A DNA stretch of 64,000 bases, from NCBI GenBank assembly GCA_030035585.1, contig CM057475.1, positions 84,089,334 to 84,153,333 on the forward strand, in the 5' to 3' direction. Source of the DNA: Dugong dugon (Eukaryota > Chordata > Mammalia > Sirenia > Dugongidae). Within the stretch, counting starts at the first letter, position 1, and each line of letters opens with the position of its first letter. The notes under the pieces were generated by a model. The model ran no database searches and was not told where the DNA came from. It saw only the letters and a list, made by a program, of their open reading frames with translations. Position numbers and translations under genes: made by a program. This document shows positions 45,228 to 56,600 of this stretch, piece by piece.

Positions 45228-45842
45228 TGTAAGGGAATTTTAAAATTTGAGGTACCTGAGAAAATCTGCAATGGCCAGCTTGAGATTTGAGTACTACTTC
45301 CCTGTGGCTAGTTCCATTTCCACACTAGCAACAATCATTTTCCTTGCAGACATAATCATTTAAAAAACTAAGATAAGACCAGTAATGATGATGTAACTAC
45401 ACCACAACTTCCCTGAAGAGGAATGTCCAGTAATGATGACATAACTACCCTGCAACCCCCACCCTCACGCCACATACCCTTATGATTACCATATTGTAAT
45501 CAATCTAAGAAAGACACGTATATCCTTTTAAACAATTGCCTTATGAGCTTTCATTACAGGAAGTCCTGCCTTATGAGTTTACATCACAGGAAGCCCTGCC
45601 TTAAAATGATCTACTACCAATCGAGTAATGTCTTTCAATGATCTAAGTTTGTAAATACCAATCAAGTATTGTACTTCATGTCCTTTGTTCCCCTCTTGAG
45701 AAAGTCACTGCTGAGTCACCATATTGGATTACTGGGTTCCAGCACATGAAATTCAGTCTATCTCCACCTTGAGCTGTCTCTTTACTTTCAATAAATCTCT
45801 GACTTTTACATTAATCAGAGTACGGGTGGTTACTCTATGACA
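45228..45842 (+). repeat. 3' LTR of tRNA-Ser-like provirus
   Basis: Partner of 40122-41718. It is uninterrupted and so shows the LTR's native length (615 bp). AATAAA lies at 45790-45795. A matching target duplication was not found (acatg upstream of the 5' LTR, taaat after this one). Confidence 0.85.
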
Positions 45843-48200
45843 TAAATTAAAACTTTCTGTGTTAGATAAATATTAATATTTCCAGTATTTTTTGATGTTT
45901 GCTATGTTAGTATTATATTAAATTATTACCCATGTTAGTATTAATTGTATGCTAGATTGTGTCTGTATGTATGCCAAACATAGAGACAAGATCAATAAGT
46001 CAAAACATATTTTAAGGTGATAAATTTTATTGTTTACAAAACTTAAAATATGTAACTCTGCACATAAATGCTATACAGTTAAAAATAACTTGATTGAATT
46101 CATTGTAATAGTCAACTTATTCGAGTTCCCTCACTTTTGCAGGTCATCTGGGATTGGAGTTCCCATTGCTTGTTTACCAGGACATGCGGAAGAGCATACC
46201 CTTTGTTTGTATCATGGCAGAGGGCATTGATGGCCCTCCTGGCTGGAGTTGCTGGATCAGCAGACATGGATATACAAGATGGTTCTCTCAAAATGGATCA
46301 GAGACCTGTTATCTATTAATATAACCTATCCTTGCCCAATAACCACTCATGTTGGATCCAGTTGCATATTGGATGAATGTAGCAAGAGTTAGAGTCAACT
46401 ACCCACCCCTACTTATTGTTTATTAGAAATAGTATACTCCCAAGAGATCTGCCGAAATAAGAAGTTTCAATTACGTAGGAGGGGGCCGTAGAAGATAGAT
46501 GTCAACAAAGGTGTTGAATTGATAGGGGCCTCATAGCTCAAACAATCTTGCATGTGGGTGCCCTTGTGACCCTGCATGAACTTTATGTCTGGCCAGCACA
46601 TTCTTACACACTGGAGCTGGTGTCAGTTTCATGTAGTACCCTGCCAGTTCCCTTACACAGTGGTGCACACTTTTCCTTGTGTCCTGTCTGCTTGGCATCT
46701 ATGGGTCTTTGCTTTGGATAACTGGTGCCCCTGTTTTGTTGATGCCCTAAGCACATGCTTACCTTGCTTATTGGGTACTCTGTCCCTGGTCAGGATTCTC
46801 AGCCATGGTTTTGGAAGTTGAAACTGAAGCAGGGTGTACCATCTGGTGCCTTGATGGAAACAGTGGGGATAACAAGTAAAGCACGGGCTCAATATTCAGA
46901 AGTCCACTGAGTGTTAGAATGATATAAAAAGAAGAAACAAGTAGAGAGCAGAGCGACCCAGAGATGGAGAAGGCTGGGCCTTCTCTGGCCTGGACTCTGA
47001 ACTGCAGGCTCCATACACCTGCCTCTCTACCAGGGCCAGGTTAGCATGAACAAGGAAATACTTAAGATGTACCAAGAAACTCAGTGGTGAGGACTAACAA
47101 TACTTCAATGGAATGTATTTTGAAAATTAAAATTGGTGAAAACAATCCATGATGGACAACTTATCAAAATTTTGGAGACAAGATCAATAAGTCAAAGCCA
47201 ATGTAAAATTATTTAAGATCTTCACTTCGTCAAGAAAAATTGTCATACTTGGTAGGTCTCTCAATTGGAAACAATATAAGCAAAGAAGTGGATTTAAAAA
47301 AATATTTATTGATGGAAAATTTTTTGATGCATTTACTTCCATTAAAGTCAGGGAAGTAAAATTATAACTCTGGTTTATAAGACACAGGTGTGAAATATCT
47401 GTCAGTGTGGTTCTTGAAAGACTGCTGGGAGGTAGGAAGTTACTTGGGCAAGTAGGTCCAGCCATCATGGGAGGAAAGCATCCAGGCCCCACGTCGTCTC
47501 CATGACAGATGAGATACGGTGGCCAGAGGACAGTGAAGCTGCCAACGTGCAGTGGTGGCCATGCCTACAGGATTTGGTGCAATCACTAGCCTATGAGGCT
47601 GCGGCTGAGATCCCCCAGCACTCGCATACCAGGTCCTGGATTCGAGCTCCCTGCTGTCCTGCACATGTGATACTGCCCTCTTGGAGCTCACAGATGGGTG
47701 TGGGGGAATTTAATCCATTGTTGTACAGTGATTGTGTAATCACAAACATTGGAGGTGGAGGAGAGAAGACACTAAGAAGGAAGATGTCCTTCTGAGAGCC
47801 TGACAACCAGGGCACCCTGGGGTGTCACTGAGTCAGGAGTACACACGGAGCTGAGACTGTAAGGATGAATTAGTCACAGATTTGGGGGCAAAGAGAAGTG
47901 AAGGCGCAAATGCTCTGGTGTGTGCTTGCCGAGTTTGTTGGAGGAGCAGAAAGGAGTGAGAGGAGAGGTGAGAGATGTGGGGTGGAGGATGGACAGTGGC
48001 CCTTGGGGAGGATTTGGTGTCTATCTGGTAGCCATGAAGGGGTGTTGATGGGGAGAGTGACCTCCCATTACCACGGATAAATTTCCTCCTAGCTCTCACG
48101 AGGGAGTAGAGGTGGGGAGGCCAGGAGGGAAGCTGAAGCAAGTCTGATAGGCCTGTGGCTGGGGGAGAACTGGGGGCTACCCAGCTTCCCCCTTCCCCCA
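45843..48200. other. No gene seen
   Basis: Mixed sequence without recognised exons. 46020-46330 and 47500-47800 have short open frames. The pieces gagacaagatcaataagtca near 45980 and 47175 are repeated within the region, suggesting an unidentified repeat. The sequence at 47340-47400 (taaagtcagggaagtaaaat) resembles that at 39330-39390 (taaagccagggaagtgacat). Confidence 0.35.
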
Positions 48201-48209
48201 CCTCTTTGC

Positions 48210-50425
48210 CCAATGCCATCATGACACTGATAAATGCCCTGTACAAGCTAGGATTTTAATGCAGAGATGACTCCATCTGGTACCCCTACTACCCAGACAC
48301 CATCACCCATGGGCTCATGGCTGGGGTTACCATTACAGCCACTGCTGTTTGTGTAAGGCAGGAGGGGGTTGGGAATGTAGGGGGGCATGATCCTGCCCTG
48401 GGAGACTGAGGGGGAGGCACAGCCCTGCCCTAGGGCCCTGCCCTGCCCTACCATGGGGGTCTGAGGGGAGAGACAAGGCCCTAAACTGAAGAAGGAGGCA
48501 TGGCTCTGCCCTGGGGATCTTAAGGAGGAGGCATGGCCTTGCTTTGGGGGATACTTGTGGGAATAGGGCTTAACTGGGAGTCCCCTGCTCAGCAGTCTCA
48601 GGGAGGTCAGGAACACTAAACTCCTTTCAGTGGGGAGACCTGAGCCCCCAGCAGCTCTTGGCCAAGCCCATTCACTGCCCCCTTTGCAGGCCTTGGCTGG
48701 GGAGGCATATCTGGTGTACACTGACCGTCTGTACTCACTCCTGATCCAACTTCAACAACTACTTGGCTGCCGTGTACAAGGTGCTGGGGACCTTCCTATT
48801 TGGGGTCTTGGTGAGCCAGTCCATGATAGATCTGGCCAAGTATATGATGGACCACTTGAGGTCCATCTTCCTGACCATTTGTGACCCTGAATAGAGCCAT
48901 GTCAACTGCTCAGTCTACATGCAGCTGGAGAAGGTGTGCACGGAGAGCCTGGCCAATGTTACCAAGGGTAGGTGGGTACGGGGTGAGGGGTGCAGCCAAT
49001 ATCACCCGTGCTAGGTAGGTGCCAGGGGAGCCTGGCCAATGTCACCAAGGTCAGATGGGTGTGGGGGCCCCAGCCAACATTGATTCTGACAGTTTTGCCA
49101 AACTTTTTATTGCTTTTATGGAGGGAGTACTTTGAGTTCCTGACTCTGTTATGTTCTCTGACATCCTTTTTTTTTTTTAACGCTTTGATTTATTGAAAAA
49201 GAAAAGGTGAAACTTGCATCATTTAACCTGGAGGGAAGATTATGCTGAATAGAAACACAAGGGGAAAGAAGCTGCAGTATTAACTGCTTGTGAGACAGTT
49301 GTCTGCCTGGGTTCTGAGTTTGGGACCTGCAGTGTGTTTGTTGGTGAGGTGTTAAAGACCGGCAAGCCTCAATCTGAGACTTTCTGTTCCATTGTCACGG
49401 AATTGAAAGGAATAAGGGAAAAATGTTTTTCTGCTGGAATCTGATGGTGTCTGATGCCAGCTGGGTTCCCACATAAGATCCTCTCTTGCACTCTAGGTGT
49501 CCCTCCATGACCTCGCTGCCTTCTCTGTTCTTAGATTATCTTTCTACTAGGGAAACTCCTCGTTTGCCATGTACTGCGTGGTGTTGGTGGTGGTGAGTCT
49601 GTTTCTCTGTGGCTTGCTTGTTGGGCAAACATGGCTAAGTCACTTTCCCTAGGCCTCAGTTTCCCCGTCTGTAATTGGGGTGAGTGGAGGTAGTGAATGG
49701 GACTGTTTTGTCCATAAGTACTAGAGCCCTGTGTTCACCTGTTCCCCTCCAGCCTCAGTGCTCCTGTCTGTGCAGTGGGTGCAGGATGCGTCCAGTGGGC
49801 TCCCAGGCTGACAGCCACTCTCCTGCCACCCTGCCCGGCTCTATGTGGAAGTGGGCACAGCTGCTTCAGCCCACGGTGCAGTTCTTCCTGGTGGTCTTTG
49901 CCCTCTACATCAGCTACATCCATGTGTCTGACCACAAACACCACTGAAGCAATGTCCTTGTTGGGCTCCTGCAGGGGGCACTGGTGGTCAGCCTCACTGT
50001 GAGCCACGACCCTGCCCATGCCTTGCCCAGAGACCCTACTCGGAATCATATTCCTCCTTCCCCAGACTCCCTCATCCCTGTCTCCTCCCTGCTCCAGACT
50101 CTAGTACTCCCAACCTCTCTCCCCCATGGGTTCCCACTCCTACTTCCTGGTTCTTCTTATTGCCCCCACAGTACCCCTCCCCTCAGGTGCCCCTCACCTT
50201 GTATCCCATTCCTCTCCCTCTGGGGTGCCTGCCTCCTCCTGCCTCCACCCACCCGGATCTCACCCTCCTGCCCCCTCCTAGGTTCCCTACATGTCTGACT
50301 GCTTCAAAGATAGACCCTCACAGTGCTGTCTGGAGAAGGAGCTGGCGCAGAAGACTAGCCTGTTGCTGACACTGACCCTGGACAAGGCTGACTGAAATGG
50401 CTATGTATACCCACTGTCCTCCAGG
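48210..50425 (+). pseudogene. PLPP2: PLPP2-like unprocessed pseudogene
   Basis: Relic of a six-pass membrane phosphatidate phosphatase (PLPP2 family). Exon-like blocks keep introns: about 48210-48345 (SLP.AIMTL, DDSIWYPYYPDTITHGLMAGVTITAT, GTAAGG donor); about 48690-48967 (AGEAYLVYTDRLYS, then a shifted frame FNNYLAAVYKVLGTFLFG); 49530-49590 (RLSFY then a stop, GNSSFAMYC); about 49835-50000 (QPTVQFFLVVFALYISYIHV); 50281-50425 (VPYMSDCFKDRPSQCCLEKEL, TLTLDKAD). Defects include TAA after GF, a frameshift near 48740, TAG in DPE-stop-SHVN, TAG replacing Ser of the SGH motif (with His to Asn), TGA for Trp after KHH, and TGA near the end. The KX6RP motif reads KYMMDHLRS. It is non-functional. Retained introns exclude a processed copy. 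The order and ending favour PLPP2 over PLPP1/3. Confidence 0.9.
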
Positions 50426-51137
50426 GTCTGGTGCCTAGGCAGAACCCTCCCATGGGCTGGCCTCATTGGGGATCTTGGCAGGACCCTCCCCTGGCCTGAC
50501 TGCGCTAGGGGTCTTGGCAGGCCTCACCTGGGAGGGTCCCATGAGCCCTGGTTAGGCGAGGACGGCCCTGACTGCAGGAGCAGCGAGCAGGTCCCTCCCC
50601 CACGTCTGCGCATAGGACTGGGACTCAGGAGTGCCTAGAGTGTTTGGGCAGGCACTTTCCTCATTTCACCCTGAGGAACCCCCTTTTCTTTTTGGGGGGC
50701 TAGGGAAGAGGATCAAGAGATTAGAATGGATGCTGTTTTTGTAAAAGGGAATGTACATGTGGCTTTTTAGTGAACTAGATTTAGTGAACTGAGGACAGAT
50801 ATCTTCCTGCAGATGTGGAGACCACCTTCCTCAGTCCTGCTCTCTGTCCTCCCCACTGCCAAGACACCCCTATAGCGCAGGCTTGGGGATCCACGCCCAC
50901 CCTCGCCAAGACCTCAGAACCCCTCTACGCACACACTTCACACGCATTGGATGAGAAGAGCAGAGATGGGGTGTCTCGGGTTCATTTCAGTCATATTTTC
51001 ACATTAGAACATATTTCCCCTCCCATACAGAGCTGCAAGAAGCTCTCTCATGGATGTTTTCAGGGTTACACTGCCCTCTCCCTTATGGTTTTATGGAAAA
51101 AATAGTATTTTCTCTTTTCCACCTCAACGTACAAGGA
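50426..51137. other. No gene seen; region after PLPP2 relic
   Basis: GC-rich sequence following the PLPP2-like last exon may include its former 3' UTR, with duplicated phrases (ggtcttggcagg...cctcccctggcctgac). No coding evidence. Confidence 0.4.
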
Positions 51138-51960
51138 AGATAGTTCTTTTTTTTATTTGTGCTTTTAGTGAAAGTTTACAGCTCAAGTTAATTTCTCATT
51201 CAAAAATTTATGCATTTTTTTTTGTGACGTTAGTTGCAATACCCACAATGTGACAGCACACCCTTCCTTTCCACCTCAGGCTCCCTGTATTCATTCAACC
51301 AATTCCTGTCCCTTCCTGCCTTCTCATTCTGCCTCCAGGCAGAAGCTGCCCATTTGGTCTCGTGTATCTGATTGAACTAAGAAGCACACTCCTCACGTGT
51401 ATTATTTTTTGTTTTACAGTCTTGTTTAATCTTTTTCTGAAGAGTGGGCTTCTGGAATGTTTTCAGTTCTGGGTTAACAGAGCATCCAGGGGCCATAGTA
51501 TTGGGGGTTTCTCCAGTCTCTGTCAGACCATTAAGTCTGATCTTTTATGTGAATTTGAGTTCTGCTCCACACTTTCCTCCTGCTCTCTCTGTGACTCTCT
51601 GTTGTATTCCCTGTCAGGGCAATGATTGGTGATAGCTGGGCACAATCAAGTTCTTCAGGTCTCAGGCTGGTGGATTCTTTGGTTTATGTTGTCCTTTAGT
51701 CTCTTGGACTAATATTTTCCTTGTCTCTTCAGTTTTCTTCATTCTCCTTTGCTCCAGGTGGGATGGGACCAACTGATGCATCTAAGACGGCCTTGCAAGA
51801 TTTTAAGACCCCAGATGCCACTCACCACAGTGGAATGCAGGACATTTTCTTAATAAACTTTGTTATGCCAATTGACATAGATGTTCCCCGAAACTATGGT
51901 CCCCAGGCTCCAGCTCCAGGAGAGGTATCTCTTTTGTTGTTTCTCACAAGGAAACTCATA
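51138..51960 (-). mobile_element. L1 3'-UTR fragment, alternative subfamily
   Basis: The minus strand matches the 3' UTR type seen in plus orientation at 58441-59009 (tttgtgcttttagtgaaagt, ctccttcagtctctg region, ctaagacggccttgcaagat). 5'-truncated. Confidence 0.7.
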
Positions 51961-52018
51961 GAGCCTTAGCCATGTAAATATCATTTCTCATGGTCATGTT
52001 CTTTTTGTTTTTTTAATA

Positions 52019-52140
52019 ACAGATCTCATCATGGAGTTGATTACATCATTATGTAACTGCCAGATTACATCATTACATAATTGCCAAACTACTGAGAACC
52101 ATGGCCCAGCCAAACTGACACACAACCTTAACCATCACAG
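52019..52140 (-). repeat. ERV-L LTR (MLT2-like) end fragment
   Basis: Contains catcatggagttgattacat and the terminal ccttaaccatcacag, matching the ends of the LTRs at 22664 and 25921. Only about 120 bp remain. Confidence 0.8.
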
Positions 52141-52684
52141 TGGGATATGCTCAGAACACAGCTTTGTTATTCTTCTCTCACTGGCCTCTATCAGATCTCC
52201 GTTTCCTACCCAGTTTGGACTTGTAGCTTAAATCTAAAGTGGAAGTTTTTGTTTTTTTTATATTCCTTTTTTCCAAGTCCTGTCTTCTGGCTGCTGGGAC
52301 ATAAGGGGTGTGGGAGGTCTTAGAATGAAAAGAGACAAAGTTCTTCCTTTATGTAGCTGACGCTGTTGAATTTCTCACTTGGTGTTGAATGCCCTCTGAC
52401 ATGACAGTGGTCCAGCTGCTGGACTGGTTATTGGAAGAACTTCCACTCAGCACTGCAGCTCCTCTGTCAGAGGTGATGAACTCTCCAGATGGCCCTTGAC
52501 TCCTTCACAGCTTCTGTTCCCAGCCGTAAATGCCTGCATTATTCTCACTTATGAGCACAGCTCTCTTTGACAAAGTCCTTCCAAGGAAGCTCTATTTTAG
52601 CCTCCTTCCACCGTGTCCCTCTGATTCATAAGAAACATCAGGAATATTTGCCCTACCAGATTCTGAAAGAGCATGCTGTGTCTG
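52141..52684. other. No gene seen
   Basis: Unique-looking sequence between two LTR fragments. A short open frame at 52567-52794 crosses into the LTR and has no coding support. Confidence 0.4.
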
Positions 52685-53120
52685 TGTTATGGAATGAATT
52701 GGGTCCCTCAGCAAGATATGTTGAAGTCCTAATCCCTAATACCTGTGTACATGACCTTATTGGAAATAGGACCTTAGAAGATATTATCAGTTAATTTAAA
52801 ATGAGGCCATCCTAGCGTAGGGTGGTCCTAACTCAGTCAGACTGCTGTCCTTATACAAGAGGAAAAGTGACACAGAAAGCAGACAGAGGGAAGACAGCCA
52901 TGTGAAGACAGAGGCAGAGATGGAGTTATGCTGCAGCTGCAAGCCAAAGAATGTCTGGGGCTACCAGAACCTGGAAGAGGCAAAGAAGGAGAGCGCATGA
53001 CCCTGCTGACACACTGAATTTAGACTTCTAGCAGCCAGAACTGTGAGACAATCAATTTGTGTTGTTTTAAGCCACCCATTTTGTGGTATTTTGTTATGGC
53101 AACCATAACAAACTAATACA
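52685..53120 (+). mobile_element. MLT1-type MaLR LTR, plus orientation
   Basis: Begins TGTTATGGAATGAATTGGGT and ends caaactaataca, classic MaLR ends. It is more diverged than the MaLR-like copies at 4510 and 42603 and in the opposite orientation. No clear duplication. Confidence 0.75.
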
Positions 53121-53224
53121 GTCCACCTCGTCCCCCTCTGCTCATTCTCCTAGGCTGCTCCAGCCAGGATCCAGCCTTCTTACTTTTTTTTTTTTTTTAC
53201 AGGATTGGTTGTACTTTTAGTCAA

Positions 53225-53610
53225 TATCTTTTTTCTTTTTTTTATTGTACTTTAGATGAAAGTTTACTGAACAAACTAGTTTCTCATTAAACAGTTAGCA
53301 GACATATTATTTTATGACATTGGTTAACAACCCAACGACATGTCAATAATCTCCCTTCTAGATCTTGGCTTCCCTATTACCAGCTTTCTTGTCGCCTCCT
53401 GCTTTCTCGTCCTTGCCTCTGGGCTGGTGTATCCCTTTAGTCTTGTTTTGTTTTATGGGCCTGTCTAACCTTTGGCTGAAGGGTGAACCTCAGGTGTAAC
53501 TTTATTACTGAGCTAAAAGGTGTCTGTGGCCATACTCTCAAGGTTTCTACAGTCTCTGACAGGCCAGTAAGTCCAGTTGTTTTTTGTGAGTTAGAATTTT
53601 TTATATTTTT
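53225..53610 (-). mobile_element. L1 3'-UTR fragment
   Basis: Minus-strand 3' UTR of the common L1 family here (tttattgtactttagatgaa, ctgaagggtgaacctcaggt, gtctctgacaggccagtaag). It is a separate copy immediately next to the long L1 that starts at about 53630. Confidence 0.8.
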
Positions 53611-53629
53611 GGCAATAGATTTATTTATT

Positions 53630-56600
53630 GGTTTTTTTAAATTGTACTTCAGGTGAAGGTTTACAGAACAAATAGTTTCTCATTAAACAGTCAGTACACA
53701 TATTGTTTTATGACATTGGTTAACAACCCCACGACATGTCAACCCTCAACCCTCTCCCTTCTCGACCTTTTTTTTTTAGTAAAAATATACATAGCCAAAG
53801 ATACACCATTTCAAAAATTTCTGCATGCACAGTTCAGTGACATCGATTACTTTCTACCAATTGTGCTGCTATTCTCACTTTAGATGAAGGTTTACAGAAC
53901 AAAATAGTTTCTCATTAAACAGTTAGTACACATGTTGCCCTGTGACAATGGTTAACCCCACTACATGTCAACACTGTACTTACTCAAACTTGGGTTCCCT
54001 ATCTCCAGCTTTCCTGTCCCCTTCTGCCTTCTAGTCCTTGTCCCTGGACTGCTGTGCCTCATTCGTCCTGTTTTGTTTCATGGGGCTGTCCAATCCCCGG
54101 CTGAATGACAAACCTCGGAAGTGACTTCACCACTAAGCTAAAAGGGTGTCTTGGGGCCTTACTCTTGAGATTTCTCCAGTCCCTTTCAGGCCAGTAAATC
54201 TGGTCTTTTTTGTGTGTGTGTTAAAAATTTGTTCTACATTCTTCGCCAGCTCTGTCCAGAACCCTCTGTTGTGATCCTGGTCAGAGCAGTCAGTGGTGGT
54301 AGCCGGGCACCATCTAGCTGTACTGGAGTCAGTCCGGTGGAGGCCTTGGTAGCTATGGTCCATTAGTTCTTTGGACAAATCTTTTCCTTGTATTCTCTTC
54401 TCTTCATTCTCCCTTGCTCCCTGAGTGGTGAGACCAGTGGAGTATCTTAGATGGCCGCTCACAGGTTTTTAAGACCCCAGAAGCTACTCACCAAGGTAGA
54501 ATGTAGAACATTGTCTTTATAAACTGTGTTATGCCAATTGAGCTAGATGTTCCCCGAGACCATGGTCCCCACAGCCCTCCGCCCAGCAATTCACTCCCTC
54601 AGGGAGTTTGGATGTGTCTATGGGGCTTCCATAACCTTGCCTTGTACAAGTTGTGCTGGTTTCCCCAGTATTGTGTACTGTCTCACCCTTCACCAAAGAT
54701 ACCACTTATCCCATACCTCGTAAACAACGAAGATTGTTACTTTTTGTGGGTAAACTTTTTCATGGGTTTTTACAATAGAGGTCTCATACAATATTTGTCC
54801 TTTTGTGATTGACTTATTTCACTCAGCATAATGTCTTCCAGTTTCATCCATGTCATGAGATGCTTCACAGATTCATCGTTGTTCTTTCTTGTTGCATAGT
54901 ACTCCATTGTGTGTATGTACCATAGTTTGTTTATCCATTCATCTGTTGATGGGCATCTAGGTTGTTTCCATCTTTTTGCTATTGTGAACAATGCTGCCAT
55001 GAACATGGGTGTGCATATGTCTATTTGTGTGACGACTCTTATTTCTCTAGAATATATTCCTAGGAGTGGGATTGCTGGATCATATGGTATTTCTATTTCT
55101 AGATTTCTAAGGAAGTGCCATATCATTTTCCAAATGGTTGCATCATTTTTCATTCCCACCAGCAGCACGTAAGTGTTCCGATCTCCCTACAGCCCCTCCA
55201 ACATTTGTTATTTTCAGTATTTTTGATTCATGCCAGTAATGCTGGGGTGAGAAGGTATCTCATTGTGGTTTTAATTTGCATTTCTCTAATGGCTAGTGAT
55301 CGTGAGCATTTTCTCATGTATCTGTTGGCCACTTGAATGTCTTCTTTAGTGAAGTGTCTGTTCATTTCCTTTGCCCATTTTTAAATCGGATTATTTGTCT
55401 TTTTGTTGTAGAGGTGTTGGATTTTCTTGTAGATTATGGAGATTAGACCTTTGTTTGGCTTGTACTGTCCATAAATTTTTTCCCAGTCTGTAGGTTCTCT
55501 TTTTACTTTTTTGGTGAAGTCTTTTGAAGAGCATAGGTGTTTGATTTTTAGAAGATCCCAGTTATCTAGCTTATCTTCTGGGGTTTGTGTGTTGATGGTT
55601 ATGGTTTGTATCCTGTTAATGCTGTGTATTAGGGCCTGTAGCATTGGTATAATTTTTTTCTACTATGAACTTTATAGTTTTTGGTTTATATTTAGGTCTT
55701 TGATCCATTTTGAACTAGTTTTTGTATATCGTGTGAGGTATGAGTCCTGTTTCATTTTTTTGCAGATGGACAACCAGTTTTGCCAGCACCATTTGTTAAA
55801 AAGACTGTCTTTTCCCCATTTGATGAACTTTGAGCGCTTGTCCAAGATCAGGTGAGTGTAGGTGGATGGATTTATATCTGGGTTCTCAATTCTGTTCCAT
55901 TGGTCAATGTATCTGTCGTTGTACCAGTACCAGGCTGTCTGGACTATCGTAGCTGTGTAGTAGCTTCTGAGGTCAGGGAGTGCAAGTCCTCCTACTTTAT
56001 TCTTCTTCTTCAGTGGTGCTTAACTTATCCGGGGGTTCTTCCCTTTCCATATAAAGTTAATGATTAGTTTTTCCATCTCTTTGAAGAACGTTGTTGGTAT
56101 TTGGATCGAGATTGCATTGTATTTGTAAATTGCTTTGGGTAGAATTGCCATTTTCACAATGTTGAGTCTGCCTATCCATGAGCATGGTATGTTTTTCCAT
56201 TTATGTAGATCCCTTTAGGTTTCTTGCAGTAGTGTTTTGTAGTTTTCCTCGTATAGGTCTTTTACTTCCCTGGTTAGATTTATTCCTAAGTATTTTATTT
56301 TTTTAGGGGCTATTATAAATGGTATTGTTTTCCTGATTTCCTTTTCATCGTTCTCTTTATTGGTGGATAGGAATCCAACTGATTTTTGAATGTTTAACTT
56401 GTATCCTGCTACTCTGCTGAATCTTTCTATTAGTTCCAGTAGATTTCTCATGGAGCCTTTAGGGTTTTCTATGTATAGTATCATATTATCCACAAACAGG
56501 GGCAATTTAACTTCTTCATTACCAATTTGGATGCCCTTTATTTCTTTTTTCTTGCCTTATTGCCCTAGCTAGAACGTCCAGCACAATGTTAAATAGGAGT

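Larger units (their letters stand above)
40122..45842 (+). mobile_element. Nested endogenous retrovirus with tRNA-Ser-like primer-binding site
   Basis: Plus-strand provirus. The 5' LTR spans 40122-41718 (interrupted twice) and the 3' LTR 45228-45842; both start TGTAAGGGAATTTTAAAATT and share ttgaggtacctgagaaaatc, the TATA and AATAAA regions and the atggttactctatgaca end. An 18-base site at 41724-41741 resembles the tRNA-Ser primer-binding site. A gag-like segment lies at 43257-43430 and a purine-rich tract ends at 45227. Later insertions are the LTRs at 40270-41093, 42603-43120 and about 44460-44776, an AfroSINE at 41551-41676 and an RTE piece at 44777-45065. No pol or env was recognised. It is inactive. 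Confidence 0.8.
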
